From Io17-Chloro-G2 sp965226915 (GTDB lineage: Bacteria; Chloroflexota; Dehalococcoidia; Lucifugimonadales; UBA3495), in NCBI GenBank assembly GCA_965226915.1, contig CBDDEJ010000002.1, positions 1 through 64,000 on the forward strand: a DNA stretch of 64,000 nucleotides. The letters run 5' to 3'. Positions 1 through 8,033 of the stretch are shown here, one piece after another (position 1 is the stretch's first letter; the number at the start of each line of letters is the position of its first letter). Position numbers and translations under genes: made by a program. Under the pieces are notes generated by a model that searched no databases, was not told the origin of the DNA, and saw only the letters and a program-made list of their open reading frames with translations.

Positions 1-2
1 CG

Positions 3-365
3 CCGACGGGCAATGTCGCCCAGCTAGAAGGAGCTGGAGCGGAAATCGTGACCTGCGGGACTGGCGCGGACGGCAGGGTCGACCCCAATAAATTACTGGC
101 CGAGATAGGACGGCGGGGAGTGGTGAATATCCTGGCGGAGGGTGGGGGAACGGTTTTGGGCGCCCTCTTCGACTCCGACCAAGTGGACAAGGTTTTCGCG
201 TTCGTGGCGCCCTTGATCATCGGCGGCGGCCAAGCGGCGTCTCCCGTGGAAGGGGCAGGGGCAACGGTGATGTCCCAGGTGCGGCGTTTACATCGGGTTA
301 AGATGCGCCAAGTAGGAGACGACTGGCTGGTGACCGGGTACCTTGGCGCGAGAGTAAGGAGCTAG
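3..365 (+). CDS. ribD: RibD C-terminal reductase domain (partial, 5' end outside window)
   Basis: The reading frame is open from base 3 to the TAG at 363-365, so this is the 3' end of a gene entering from the left. The residues match the reductase half of RibD, which reduces the ribosylamino-pyrimidinone intermediate of riboflavin synthesis with NADPH. Visible family landmarks are the VNILAEGGGTVLGALF stretch (the E-GG-G substrate-loop region) and the following FVAPLIIGGGQA strand. The deaminase half is not visible. The next gene, ribE, starts one base after the stop and ribBA follows, so this is a riboflavin operon. Confidence is high for family and moderate for the bifunctional architecture, since only about 120 residues are present. 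Confidence 0.88.
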   Translation, partial: PTGNVAQLEGAGAEIVTCGTGADGRVDPNKLLAEIGRRGVVNILAEGGGTVLGALFDSDQVDKVFAFVAPLIIGGGQAASPVEGAGATVMSQVRRLHRVKMRQVGDDWLVTGYLGARVRS

Positions 366-366
366 T

Positions 367-763
367 TTGTTTACCGGAATCGTAGAGGAAACTGGGTCGG
401 TAGAACAGTTGGAGCCACGTCGGTTGACGGTTAAGGCCGAAAAGGTCTTGGAGAGACTAAAGCTGGGCGACAGCATATCTGTGAACGGCGCGTGCCTGAC
501 CATCCATCAGACCGGAAGAGGATTGCGTAAATATACGGGTTAGAGCGCCAAAACGATTGATTCGATACATAGTCGAGAAAGGTTTCGTCGCCGTTGACGG
601 TATCAGTCTGACCGTGGTAAAAAGAGGTACATCGTCATTCTCACTCTCTGTGATACCATACACGCTACAGTATACGAATCTTAGGGTGAAGGCGGTGGGT
701 GACCGGGTGAACTTGGAGGCAGACATCGTAGCAAAATACGTGGAAAGCCTCCTGCCGAATTGA
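367..763 (+). pseudogene. ribE: Riboflavin synthase alpha chain with internal deletion and frameshift
   Basis: A TTG start at 367 gives MFTGIVEETGSVEQ, the canonical RibE N-terminus, running to NGACLTI. The frame then ends at a TAG at 541-543. From about 512 a second frame reads NIRVRAPKRLIRYIVEKG and continues through VAVDGISLTVV to AKYVESLLPN, which is the canonical second lumazine-binding repeat, ending at the TGA at 761-763. What lies between in normal RibE (the rest of barrel 1, including the SGHVDG segment, roughly 60 codons) is absent. The whole locus is about 397 nt against about 600 for the family. Riboflavin synthase is normally indispensable in an organism carrying ribD and ribBA, so this is either true loss or a local assembly deletion. 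Confidence 0.8.
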
Positions 764-821
764 TTGCGAATCCTGGGCATTGTCAGCCTGGGCACGATTG
801 GAACTAGGGAAGGACATTAAT

Positions 822-2027
822 ATGCCCCTGTGCAGCCTCGAAGAAGCCCTGGATGATCTGCGAGCCGGCAAACTTCTGATTGTCGTAGACGACGAGAACC
901 GTGAGAACGAAGGCGACCTAGTCATGCCCGCCGAAATGGTCAACGCGGAGGCGGTCAACTTTATAGCGACCCACGCCCGCGGGTTGGTATGCATGCCTAT
1001 GACTGGCGAAAGATTGGACGAACTGGACATGCCTCTCATGGTCGGGCAAAACGGTTCCAGCAAGGACCAGACCGCATTCACCGTTTCCGTGGATTACAAA
1101 AAGGGCACCACCACCGGCATTTCAGCCTATGACCGGGCCGCTACGATTGACGCCATGCTGTCCCCGGACACCAAGCCCGAAGACTTTACCAAACCGGGAC
1201 ATCTTTTCCCCCTGCGCTACCATCCGGGCGGCGTCTTGGCCAGGGCAGGCCATACCGAAGCCATCATCGATCTTTGCAATTTGATGGGCATGTATCCGGC
1301 GGGCATCGTTTGCGAAATCATGAATGACGACGGGACCATGGCTCGCATGGACTCCCTGGAAACATTCGGTAAGACCCATGGCCTGAAAATCCTTAGTATC
1401 GCGCAAATCATCGCTCACCGGCGCCGCCACGAAAAGCTGGTCGAAAGAGTGGCGGAAGCCCGGCTCCCGACCAAATACGGCGAGTTCAAGGCTATTGCCT
1501 TCCGTAGCCCAGTGGACCCGGGGGAGCACATAGCGCTAACCATCGGCGAGTGGTCCGAAGATGCGCCGGTATTGGTGCGCATCCACAGCGAATGCCTAAC
1601 CGGCGACGTGTTTAGCAGCATCCGATGCGATTGCGGCGAGCAGATTGAGCTGGCATTGAGCATCCTGGCTAAAGAGGGCAACGGCGTTTTCTTGTACATG
1701 CGGCAGGAGGGGCGAGGCATAGGCCTGCACAACAAGATCAAAGCATACTCCCTGCAGGACAAAGGTTTAGACACCGTGGAAGCCAACCAATCGCTGGGGT
1801 TTGAGCCGGACATGCGCCATTACGGCATCGGTGCCCAGATCCTGCAAGATTTAGGCGTCAGGCAACTGCGCCTGCTGACCAACAACCCCCGAAAACTGGT
1901 CGGCCTTGCGGGGTTTGATTTGGAGATCGTGGAACGGATACCGGTGGAAGCGTCGGTCAACGATGAAAACCGGGAATATATGCGGACCAAGAAGGCCCGA
2001 ATGGGGCATATCTTGGGCAACTGTTGA
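822..2027 (+). CDS. ribBA: Bifunctional 3,4-dihydroxy-2-butanone 4-phosphate synthase / GTP cyclohydrolase II
   Basis: About 401 residues, typical RibBA length. The N-terminal DHBP synthase half (residues 1 to ~200) shows the acidic DDENRENEGD motif near 23-32, which binds Mg and ribulose 5-phosphate, and TGISAYDRA. The C-terminal half is GTP cyclohydrolase II: the zinc cysteines lie in HSECLTGD (~257) and RCDCG (~268-272), followed by RQEGRGIGL (~293). I chose the ATG at 822 because AGGGAAGG sits eight bases upstream; the frame is open further up to a TTG at 780 but without a ribosome site. It catalyses the first committed step from GTP and also makes the four-carbon unit. It is the third gene of the riboflavin cluster; ribH is not next to it. 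Confidence 0.95.
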   Translation: MPLCSLEEALDDLRAGKLLIVVDDENRENEGDLVMPAEMVNAEAVNFIATHARGLVCMPMTGERLDELDMPLMVGQNGSSKDQTAFTVSVDYKKGTTTGISAYDRAATIDAMLSPDTKPEDFTKPGHLFPLRYHPGGVLARAGHTEAIIDLCNLMGMYPAGIVCEIMNDDGTMARMDSLETFGKTHGLKILSIAQIIAHRRRHEKLVERVAEARLPTKYGEFKAIAFRSPVDPGEHIALTIGEWSEDAPVLVRIHSECLTGDVFSSIRCDCGEQIELALSILAKEGNGVFLYMRQEGRGIGLHNKIKAYSLQDKGLDTVEANQSLGFEPDMRHYGIGAQILQDLGVRQLRLLTNNPRKLVGLAGFDLEIVERIPVEASVNDENREYMRTKKARMGHILGNC

Positions 2028-2094
2028 TCGGCCGGCGGCATTTTTCCTGATCAAACGCAGGGGCGCCCCTGTCACTTTGCCCAAACTTCCTGCC

Positions 2095-3199
2095 CTACTC
2101 TTTGCCCACTCTGGACAGCAGGTAAGCTTGGATAAACCCGTTGAGGTCTCCCGCCAACACCGCGTCGGGATTGGTGCTTTGATAATCGGTGCGATGGTCC
2201 TTCACCGACTTGTACGGGTGCAACACGTAGCTTCGAATCTGGTTTCCCCATTCCGGGGTGGACCGTTCTCCCCTTAATCTGGCAACCTCTTTGGCCTTCT
2301 CCTCGTTCTGCCGCGCCAGGAGCTTGGCCATGAGGATCTTCATGGCGAACTCCCGGTTCTGGTGCTGAGAGCGTTCGTTCTGGCAGTTGATGACGATGCC
2401 GGTTGGCAGGTGGGTCAAGCGGACGGCCGACGCCACCTTCTGCACGTTTTGGCCTCCGGGACCGCTGGACCGGAAAAAGTCCATCTTCAGGTCTTCAGGC
2501 CTGACCGTTATCTCGGCATCGCCGGCTTCCGCTTCCGGCAAGACTTCCACCACCGCGAATGACGTGTGGCGAAGATGATCGGGATCGAACGGCGACAACC
2601 GGACCAGCCGGTGGACTCCTCCCTCGGAACCCAGGTATCCGTAAGCCTTCTGGCCGCCAATCTCCAGTGTTCCCGACCGCAGGCCGGCTTCCTCACCGTA
2701 GGACATGTCCATGATCTGCAGTGGACGTTTTTCCGCTTCGGCCCATTTGGTGTACATCCGCAGCAGCATCTCAGCCCAATCATGGGAGTCGGTGCCGCCA
2801 ACACCGGCATGAATGGATATGATGGCGCTTCGGTCGTCGAAAGCGCCGGAAAGGGTTAGGTTGACCTCTTCCCGGGCTAGAATCTGGCATATTTGCTGAG
2901 TCTCATCTTCAAGCTGCTCTTGAAGGGAATCATCTCCCTCCTCGAGAGCCAGATCGACAAGTTCCAGCAGGGATACAGTACTGGACTGAAGGCCTTGCCA
3001 AAGCTCCACGGTCTCTTTGAGACGCGTCAACTGCTTCATTTTGACCTGGGCTTGCCGGGAGTCGTTCCAAAATACGGGGTCGGCCGCCTCCTTTTCCAGG
3101 GCGGTTATAGTGGTTTCTTGTTTAGGGAGGTCAAAGACGTTGGACTACTGATTCGATCTTTTGACACACTCCAGTCAGCGTCTGTTTGATTTCCTCCAT
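2095..3199 (-). CDS. prfB: Peptide chain release factor 2, expressed through a +1 frameshift
   Basis: RF2 recognises UGA and UAA stop codons on the ribosome. The main frame (3132 down to 2095) contains the SPF stop-recognition tripeptide (LSPFDPDH) and the catalytic SGPGGQNVQ loop near residue 247. The true start is the ATG at 3199-3197 behind GGAGGAAAGGA. This short zero-frame ORF encodes 22 codons ending CGT CTT, then TGA at 3133-3131. Moving +1 at CTT TGA C joins DLPKQETTITALEKEAAD to the main frame, giving 367 residues, the usual RF2 size. This is the classical autoregulatory recoding site. A start at an internal codon near 3039 would omit the N-terminal helices. The gene converges on ribBA. 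Confidence 0.95.
3129..3139 (-). other. Programmed +1 frameshift site (CUU UGA C) in prfB
   Basis: Read on the minus strand, codons 20-23 of the RF2 leader ORF are CAA CGT CTT TGA, followed by C. CUU-UGA-C is the known RF2 slip site, at which low RF2 lets the ribosome shift +1 and make more RF2. I do not see the strong internal Shine-Dalgarno (AGGGGG) that precedes the slip site in Escherichia coli. Confidence 0.9.
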
Positions 3200-3396
3200 G
3201 ATATTCCTTTCCTCCCGTTGTTTAGCCGCCCGTTGGCCGCCTGGAGTTACCTGGCGGGAATCGCATCCCCGGGGTCCCGGCGCATGATTCCCTCTAAAGC
3301 CCGGTGTCCGTTGCCAACTCCCATTATACCAGGAGCCGTGGAATTTCCCGCAGCCGCTTGGGCCTGCTGCATGGGCCGGAGTTACGCCAAGAGGCT

Positions 3397-3439
3397 AAAA
3401 AGAAGTCTGCTTTTGTATCTACAAGCCGGACTTCTTTTT
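3397..3439 (-). terminator. Intrinsic terminator of the BNR-repeat gene
   Basis: The 11-base arms AAAAAGAAGTC (3397-3407) and GACTTCTTTTT (3429-3439) are perfectly complementary around a 21-base loop. The minus-strand 3' arm ends in a T run, directly after the stop of the BNR gene. The A/T arms make it potentially bidirectional, so it could also stop plus-strand read-through. Confidence 0.75.
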
Positions 3440-4566
3440 TAAGTCCGAAGTCCGCAATCGACCGAGTTGATGGGGGGCAGCTGGTCAATGAGGATTTCCC
3501 AGCTTTCTCCGGAGTCTCGGCTGTAGAAGATTTGGCCGGTGGTGCCGAGATACACTCCGCAGGGGTCCATGACATCGGTGCTCATGCCCTCGCGCAGCGT
3601 GTGTAGGTAGCTGTTTCCCTGGGGAAGTCCGTTCGTCAGGGTTTCCCAATCCTGTCCGCCGTTCCGGCTGCGGTACACCCTAAACTTACCTTCCGACACG
3701 TAGCGCACCCCGCCTCCCGTGTCCTCGCCCACCGCCTGGTCTTCCGGCAGCACGAACAAAGTATTCGGGTCATGGGAGTGCAGACCTAGCACGAAGCCAA
3801 AGCGTGACGGCAAATCCTGGGTGATGTCTTGCCATTCCTTGCCCCCGTTTCCGCTGCGGCAGACGCCGCAGTGATTCTGCTGGTACAGCACTCCATCACC
3901 GCCGGCGGGCGCCAAGACTTTGTGAGGACACTGCCCGAAATCCGGATATCTGTCCGGCAGAAAGTCGGCCCGAACCCCGGCATTCATCGTCTCCCAGGTC
4001 TCGCCGGCGTCGGTGGTGCCGAATACCCCAACCGCCGAGATTCCCACCCACATCCGGCCGGGCCGGCCGCCGTCCATCACGACGCTGTGGAAGCATAAAC
4101 CGCCCAGGCCGGGCTGCCACTGGTCTCTGGAGGGATGGTTGCTCAACGCCTCTACTTCGTCCCAGGTGTTCCCTTCATCGGTGCTTTTGAACAACGCCGC
4201 CGGTTGCACTCCCGCGTAGAGAACGCCCGGTTCAGCGTCGCCCGCGGGCTCGATGTGCCATATCCGCTCGACAGTGTCGGAGCCGCCGCGAGAGAAGCGA
4301 GGCGGCTGGCTGGCCGATTCCCAGGTCTGACCCATGTCCGGGCTAATTTCCACCTGCGCCCCCCAGAACATATTGTTGACCGCCGAATATACTTTGCCCG
4401 ATCCCCGGCTGTCGTATGCCATATGAAACACGTCGCTGCCTGCGTGATGCGGCCCGGTGATGGCCCAATCTTTTCTGTCCCGGTCCGCCGACAAAATGAA
4501 GGCTCCTTTACGGGTTCCGACCAAAACTAGGACATCACCCTTCCGGGGAGCTTCTCCTACGCGCAT
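3439..4566 (-). CDS. BNR/Asp-box repeat beta-propeller protein (sialidase/VPS10-like fold)
   Basis: A 375-residue protein with at least five Asp-box signatures (S/T-x-D/N-x-G-x-x-W): SPDMGQTW, STDEGNTW, TTDAGETW, SRNGGQDW and SRDSGESW. These mark successive blades of a beta-propeller of the exo-alpha-sialidase/sortilin type. The catalytic arginine triad and FRIP motif of true sialidases are not evident, so enzymatic sialidase activity should not be assumed. There is no signal peptide; the protein starts with MRVGEAPRKGDVLVLVGTRKG. I chose the ATG at 4566 because GGAGGAGG lies six bases upstream; an in-frame TTG at 4584 overlaps that site. It is transcribed away from plsY and ends in a clear terminator. 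Substrate and partner are unknown. Confidence 0.8.
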   Translation of the reverse strand: MRVGEAPRKGDVLVLVGTRKGAFILSADRDRKDWAITGPHHAGSDVFHMAYDSRGSGKVYSAVNNMFWGAQVEISPDMGQTWESASQPPRFSRGGSDTVERIWHIEPAGDAEPGVLYAGVQPAALFKSTDEGNTWDEVEALSNHPSRDQWQPGLGGLCFHSVVMDGGRPGRMWVGISAVGVFGTTDAGETWETMNAGVRADFLPDRYPDFGQCPHKVLAPAGGDGVLYQQNHCGVCRSGNGGKEWQDITQDLPSRFGFVLGLHSHDPNTLFVLPEDQAVGEDTGGGVRYVSEGKFRVYRSRNGGQDWETLTNGLPQGNSYLHTLREGMSTDVMDPCGVYLGTTGQIFYSRDSGESWEILIDQLPPINSVDCGLRT

Positions 4567-4721
4567 GATGAGCCTCCTCCGCAATAATTGATAACGGCCG
4601 TCCGGCTGGGTTGAGGCAATTTACCCCAACCTCCTGGCCGTAGTCAACGCGCCAGTGACATGCCATACAGTAGAATTGCGGTGTGCATATTCTCAGGATT
4701 AATTAATGGGTTTGATTCGCA

Positions 4722-5349
4722 TTGGAATTTGATTGGCCCGTAGCCCTGGCTTGGGGTTTGGGTGCTTATCTTCTGGGGTCCATTCCCACAGCCTACATCG
4801 TGGTGCGGATGCATCAACGCAGCGACATTCGCCGTTTGGGCTCAGGTAACGTGGGAGCAACCAATACTTTTCAGCAGGCCGGTGCTCTGCCCGGATTTCT
4901 TGTATTGCTGGCCGACACCGGAAAAGGCGTGTTGGCCGTGCTGGCGCCCATATTCGCCGAAGCACCCCACTGGACCATATTCATCACCAGCACCATGGCC
5001 TTGGCCGGGCACAACTGGCCGGTCTTCTTGAAATTCCATGGTGGCAAAGGCGTCGGCGTGATTCTTGGCGTATCGCTGTGGTTGGTCCCCTGGTTGACTC
5101 TCGTTACCCTGGCGCCGGCGGTCCTGGTCATCCTCAAGCTCCGGAATGTCACCACCGGCGCCACCTTGGGTTTTGGGATGCTGAACATACTGATATTGGC
5201 AACAAGGGCAGCCGGCGGACCGGGTGGCGCTGTGCCTGTTCCTCACCCTCCTGGTTTCGGCCACCTATCTCATGAGCATCCGCCATCAGGTTCGCCATGC
5301 CGCCAAGACAAGGCGTTGGAAGGACCTGTTCCTTGACACTAATTTTTAG
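4722..5349 (+). pseudogene. plsY: Glycerol-3-phosphate acyltransferase PlsY, frameshifted near the C-terminus
   Basis: PlsY is a membrane enzyme that transfers acyl from acyl-phosphate to glycerol 3-phosphate, the first step of phospholipid synthesis. Family motifs are present in order: LGSIPTAYIVV, GSGNVGATN and AGHNWPVFLKFHGGKGVG. After LNILILATRAA (about 5213) the frame runs into a proline/glycine-rich tail ending at 5336. The +1 frame instead gives DRVALCLFLTLLVSATYL, a typical last transmembrane helix, then a basic tail ending in a TAG at 5347-5349. One extra base around GGCGGACC (5214-5221) explains this. The start is a TTG at 4722 with no good ribosome site; an ATG at 4706 is in the wrong frame. 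Either a sequencing indel or a mutation; the rest of the gene is intact. Confidence 0.82.
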
Positions 5350-5393
5350 CGTGCTAAGGCTGTAGTTATGGCGATTCCTGACCTCCTCTAGAG

Positions 5394-5399
5394 TATAAT
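5394..5399 (+). promoter_or_regulatory. Possible -10 element upstream of thrS
   Basis: A consensus-like TATAAT hexamer lies 62 bases before the thrS ATG, but no convincing -35 hexamer is seen at 16-18 bases. The leader between them has no obvious T-box anti-terminator. Weak call from sequence resemblance only. Confidence 0.3.
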
Positions 5400-5461
5400 T
5401 ACCTTCAGTTGGGCGCTTCGAGACCAAGGCGATCTTACGATTTTTTCGACGGACAGAGGCT

Positions 5462-7216
5462 ATGTTAGACCACGGAACTCTTGAGACAGGCAAGGTAGAC
5501 GCCACCGAGGCGTTGAGGCACAGGCTGCGCCATTCGGCGGCCCACGTCATGGCCGACGCAGTTTTGAAGCTATTTCCGGAAACCAAGATGGGGATAGGCC
5601 CCCCCATCCAGGACGGTTTTTACTACGATTTTGAAGTGTCGCGGCCCTTCACACCGGAAGACCTGGAGCAGATCCAGGCGCTGATGGAGGAGGAGATTTC
5701 GAGCGGCCACACCTTCCAAAGGGAAGAGATTGGACGGGAAGATGCCATCAAGCTCTTTGCCGGCCAGACGTACAAACTTGAGCTCATCAACGGTCTGCCC
5801 GACGAGACCACCCTGTCCATCTACCGGCACTCGGCCTTCGTGGACTTGTGCCAGGGACCCCATTTGGACGGCACCGGCGACATCCCTGCCGTGAAACTTC
5901 TTTCGGTGGCCGGCGCCTACTGGCGCGGTGACGAACACCGGCCCATGTTGCAACGCATATATGGGACGGCGTTTGAGTCCAAGGAAGCCCTGGACGATCA
6001 CCTGGCCCGGCTGGAGGAAGCGGAAAAGCGGGACCACCGCACCCTGGGCCGCCAGCTCGATCTGTTCACCATCCACGATGAGATCGGCCCCGGCCTGATC
6101 GTTTGGCATCCCAAGGGAGGGCGGGTCCGAACCATCATCGAAGACTATTGGCGGGCGCTGCACTACCAACACGGCTACGACATCGTCTACTCGCCCCACA
6201 TCGGGCGTGGCCGGCTTTGGGAGACCAGCGGCCACCTGGATTTCTACCGCGAGGGCATGTATGCCCCAGTGGAAGTGGACGAGCAGGAATATTTCCTCAA
6301 GCCCATGAACTGCCCGTTCCATATCATGATATACAAGTCTGATCTCCGCAGTTACCGAGAATTGCCTATGCGGTTCGCCGAACTGGGCACCGTCTACCGG
6401 TACGAACGCAGCGGCACGCTCCACGGCTTGATGAGAGTGCGCGGGTTCACCCAGGACGATGCTCATATCTTCTGCAGCCCAGATCAAGTGGAGGCCGAGG
6501 TGGGCGGCGTATTGGACATGACCTTTGAGTTGCTCAAAACGTTCGGGTTTAGCGACTATTCCATCTTGCTGTCCACCAGGCCGGAAAAGGCCGTGGGCGA
6601 GATAGACATGTGGGATCATGCCACCAGTTCGCTGGAATCGGCGCTACGCGAGAGGGATTTGCCATTTGAGGTGGACGATGGCGGCGGCGCATTCTACGGA
6701 CCCAAGATAGACATCAAGATCACCGACGCCATAGGCCGGGCTTGGCAATGCACCACGGTGCAGTTCGACTTCAACCTGCCAGAGCGGTTCGACCTGACCT
6801 ACCAGGACGCGGAAGGCGGCAGGACCAGGCCTTACATGGTGCACCGGGCCATCCTGGGCTCCATGGAGCGGTTCTTCGGCGTGTTGGTTGAACACTACGC
6901 CGGGGCGTTTCCCCTGTGGCTGGCTCCGGTCCAGGCCACCATCATACCCATCGCCGACCGGCACCTCGAATACGCCGAGAAGGTAAAGGCCCAACTGGCC
7001 GCCCAGAACATCAGGGTGGAGATCGACGACCGCAGCGAGCGCATGAACCTAAAGATCCGCAACGCCCAGCAGCAAAAGATCCCCTACATGCTGGTGGTGG
7101 GTGATAAAGAAGCCGAAGCAGACGCCGTAGCAGTCCGCCTGCGAGACGAAACCAACCTGGGCGCCATGCCGGTGGGGGAACTGTTGGAGCGGATGAGCGG
7201 GGAGCTTGGTGGGTGA
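5462..7216 (+). CDS. thrS: Threonyl-tRNA synthetase lacking the N-terminal TGS domain
   Basis: 584 residues against roughly 640 for the usual bacterial enzyme. The N-terminal TGS domain is missing: the protein begins almost directly in the editing (SAD) domain with HSAAHVMADA (HxxxH at residues 24 and 28) and later DLCQGPH. The class II catalytic core follows with the zinc ligand cysteine in KPMNCPFH, motif 2 around TVYRYERSGTLHGLMRVRG, and motif 3 in VHRAILGSMERFFGVLVEHY. The anticodon-binding domain closes the protein. It charges tRNA-Thr and edits mis-acylated serine. The ATG at 5462 sits behind GGACAGAGG. The stop overlaps the next start by one base, so the following gene is probably translationally coupled. 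Confidence 0.95.
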   Translation: MLDHGTLETGKVDATEALRHRLRHSAAHVMADAVLKLFPETKMGIGPPIQDGFYYDFEVSRPFTPEDLEQIQALMEEEISSGHTFQREEIGREDAIKLFAGQTYKLELINGLPDETTLSIYRHSAFVDLCQGPHLDGTGDIPAVKLLSVAGAYWRGDEHRPMLQRIYGTAFESKEALDDHLARLEEAEKRDHRTLGRQLDLFTIHDEIGPGLIVWHPKGGRVRTIIEDYWRALHYQHGYDIVYSPHIGRGRLWETSGHLDFYREGMYAPVEVDEQEYFLKPMNCPFHIMIYKSDLRSYRELPMRFAELGTVYRYERSGTLHGLMRVRGFTQDDAHIFCSPDQVEAEVGGVLDMTFELLKTFGFSDYSILLSTRPEKAVGEIDMWDHATSSLESALRERDLPFEVDDGGGAFYGPKIDIKITDAIGRAWQCTTVQFDFNLPERFDLTYQDAEGGRTRPYMVHRAILGSMERFFGVLVEHYAGAFPLWLAPVQATIIPIADRHLEYAEKVKAQLAAQNIRVEIDDRSERMNLKIRNAQQQKIPYMLVVGDKEAEADAVAVRLRDETNLGAMPVGELLERMSGELGG

Positions 7217-7674
7217 TGCAGATTTCAGGCCCATCCAGGTACCGCATCACATTCAACAAAAATGGGATCACTGGGGTCGAACCTCCTGATGGAGGAACAG
7301 TTTTCTCAGGAGCCGCTTCCCGAAAAGTCCCGAAGCTTTATGTAATCTCCCATAATGAGCAGCCATTGTATGTTGGTGTTACCAAACAAAGACTACGGGA
7401 GCGGCTCCGGCTCGGATTCCAGGCAAACAGTGGTAACGGTTACCATGGATACGCTTGGCGCCATAATCTGTGTGATGCCTTCATTGATGTTTGGGCAGAG
7501 GAATCAAGTGACCTATCTTTGGCTAACATCGAGACGATCGAGGCAGAGGTAGTATTCTTAATTGGGCAAAATTTTGGCCAGTGGCCAAGCTACCAAACCG
7601 AAATCCACTTCCATCCCTCAGATGCAATCCACAGGGACGCGGCTTGGAGTATCGTCTCCCACTATCCCCGTTGA
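7216..7674 (+). CDS. Small GIY-YIG-like nuclease-fold protein
   Basis: About 152 residues, starting at an ATG that overlaps the thrS stop (TGATG). The central segment LYVISHNEQPLYVGVTKQRL followed by RERL resembles the GIY-YIG core: two short strands ending in tyrosine and YVG, then a helix with arginines. A downstream glutamate in IEAEVVFLIGQ could be the metal-binding residue. The remainder (QWPSYQTEIHFHP) is typical of small stand-alone members often annotated as hypothetical. Members cut DNA in repair, restriction or mobile elements; which role applies here cannot be read from sequence. No mobile element borders it. Family call moderate, function unknown. Confidence 0.55.
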   Translation: MQISGPSRYRITFNKNGITGVEPPDGGTVFSGAASRKVPKLYVISHNEQPLYVGVTKQRLRERLRLGFQANSGNGYHGYAWRHNLCDAFIDVWAEESSDLSLANIETIEAEVVFLIGQNFGQWPSYQTEIHFHPSDAIHRDAAWSIVSHYPR

Positions 7675-7741
7675 CGCTGGCCTCAGGTGGCGCCGAATAC
7701 TGGAAAATCGCCGGCTTACCATCGGTTGTGATTGCTGGCGT

Positions 7742-8018
7742 TTAATCCCGCTTATCCACCAACCGGCCCTCGGCGTACTTGTGCAAGACGCTGGCCATTA
7801 GAGTCTGATAGGGGATTCCTTCCTGCAACGCGCGAATCTTAAAGGGCGTCGAGATCCCTTCCTGACATGCGGATATTCACCCGCTTGTCCTTCTTAAACG
7901 TGGCGCGTGCATACTCCCGATACCGTCCGATCTCCAAGTCTCGCTCCGGAATCGATTTCCACTCGTCCCGTTCAAAGGATTCCAGTAGATCTCTTTCTTC
8001 TTGGTCTGGCCTAGCCAT
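7742..8018 (-). pseudogene. CopG-type antitoxin, frameshifted
   Basis: Read from the ATG at 8018, the frame encodes MARPDQEERDLLESFERDEW and continues to REYARATFKKDKRVNIRMSG, then RDLDAL, stopping at a TAA at 7841-7839. The adjacent frame continues KIRALQEGIPYQTLMASVL and HKYAEGRLVDKRD to a TAA at 7744-7742. Together these match the CopG_antitoxin family, whose members usually pair with BrnT-type RNase toxins. One extra T in CCCTTTAAG (near 7840) accounts for the break. No toxin gene is adjacent: upstream is a hydroxyacid dehydrogenase and downstream the GIY-YIG-like gene, convergent. It may be a solitary relic of a toxin-antitoxin pair, or intact if the base is a sequencing error. Confidence 0.7.
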
Positions 8019-8033
8019 CAGGTTGCTCCCATC

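Noticed and set aside
2059..2072. CAGGGGCGCCCCTG palindrome between ribBA and prfB as a terminator
   Set aside because: There is no loop and no T tract; too weak to call.
3439..4566. Naming the BNR protein a sialidase
   Set aside because: Only Asp-boxes are visible; the catalytic Arg/Tyr/Asp set of sialidases is not.
5570..6619. Long open frame opposite thrS on the minus strand
   Set aside because: It lies wholly antisense to a well-supported synthetase gene and resembles no protein family; a codon-bias shadow.
7270..7290. GGGGTCGAACCTCC as a tRNA T-arm
   Set aside because: It is inside the GIY-YIG-like coding region and no acceptor, D or anticodon arms can be built around it.
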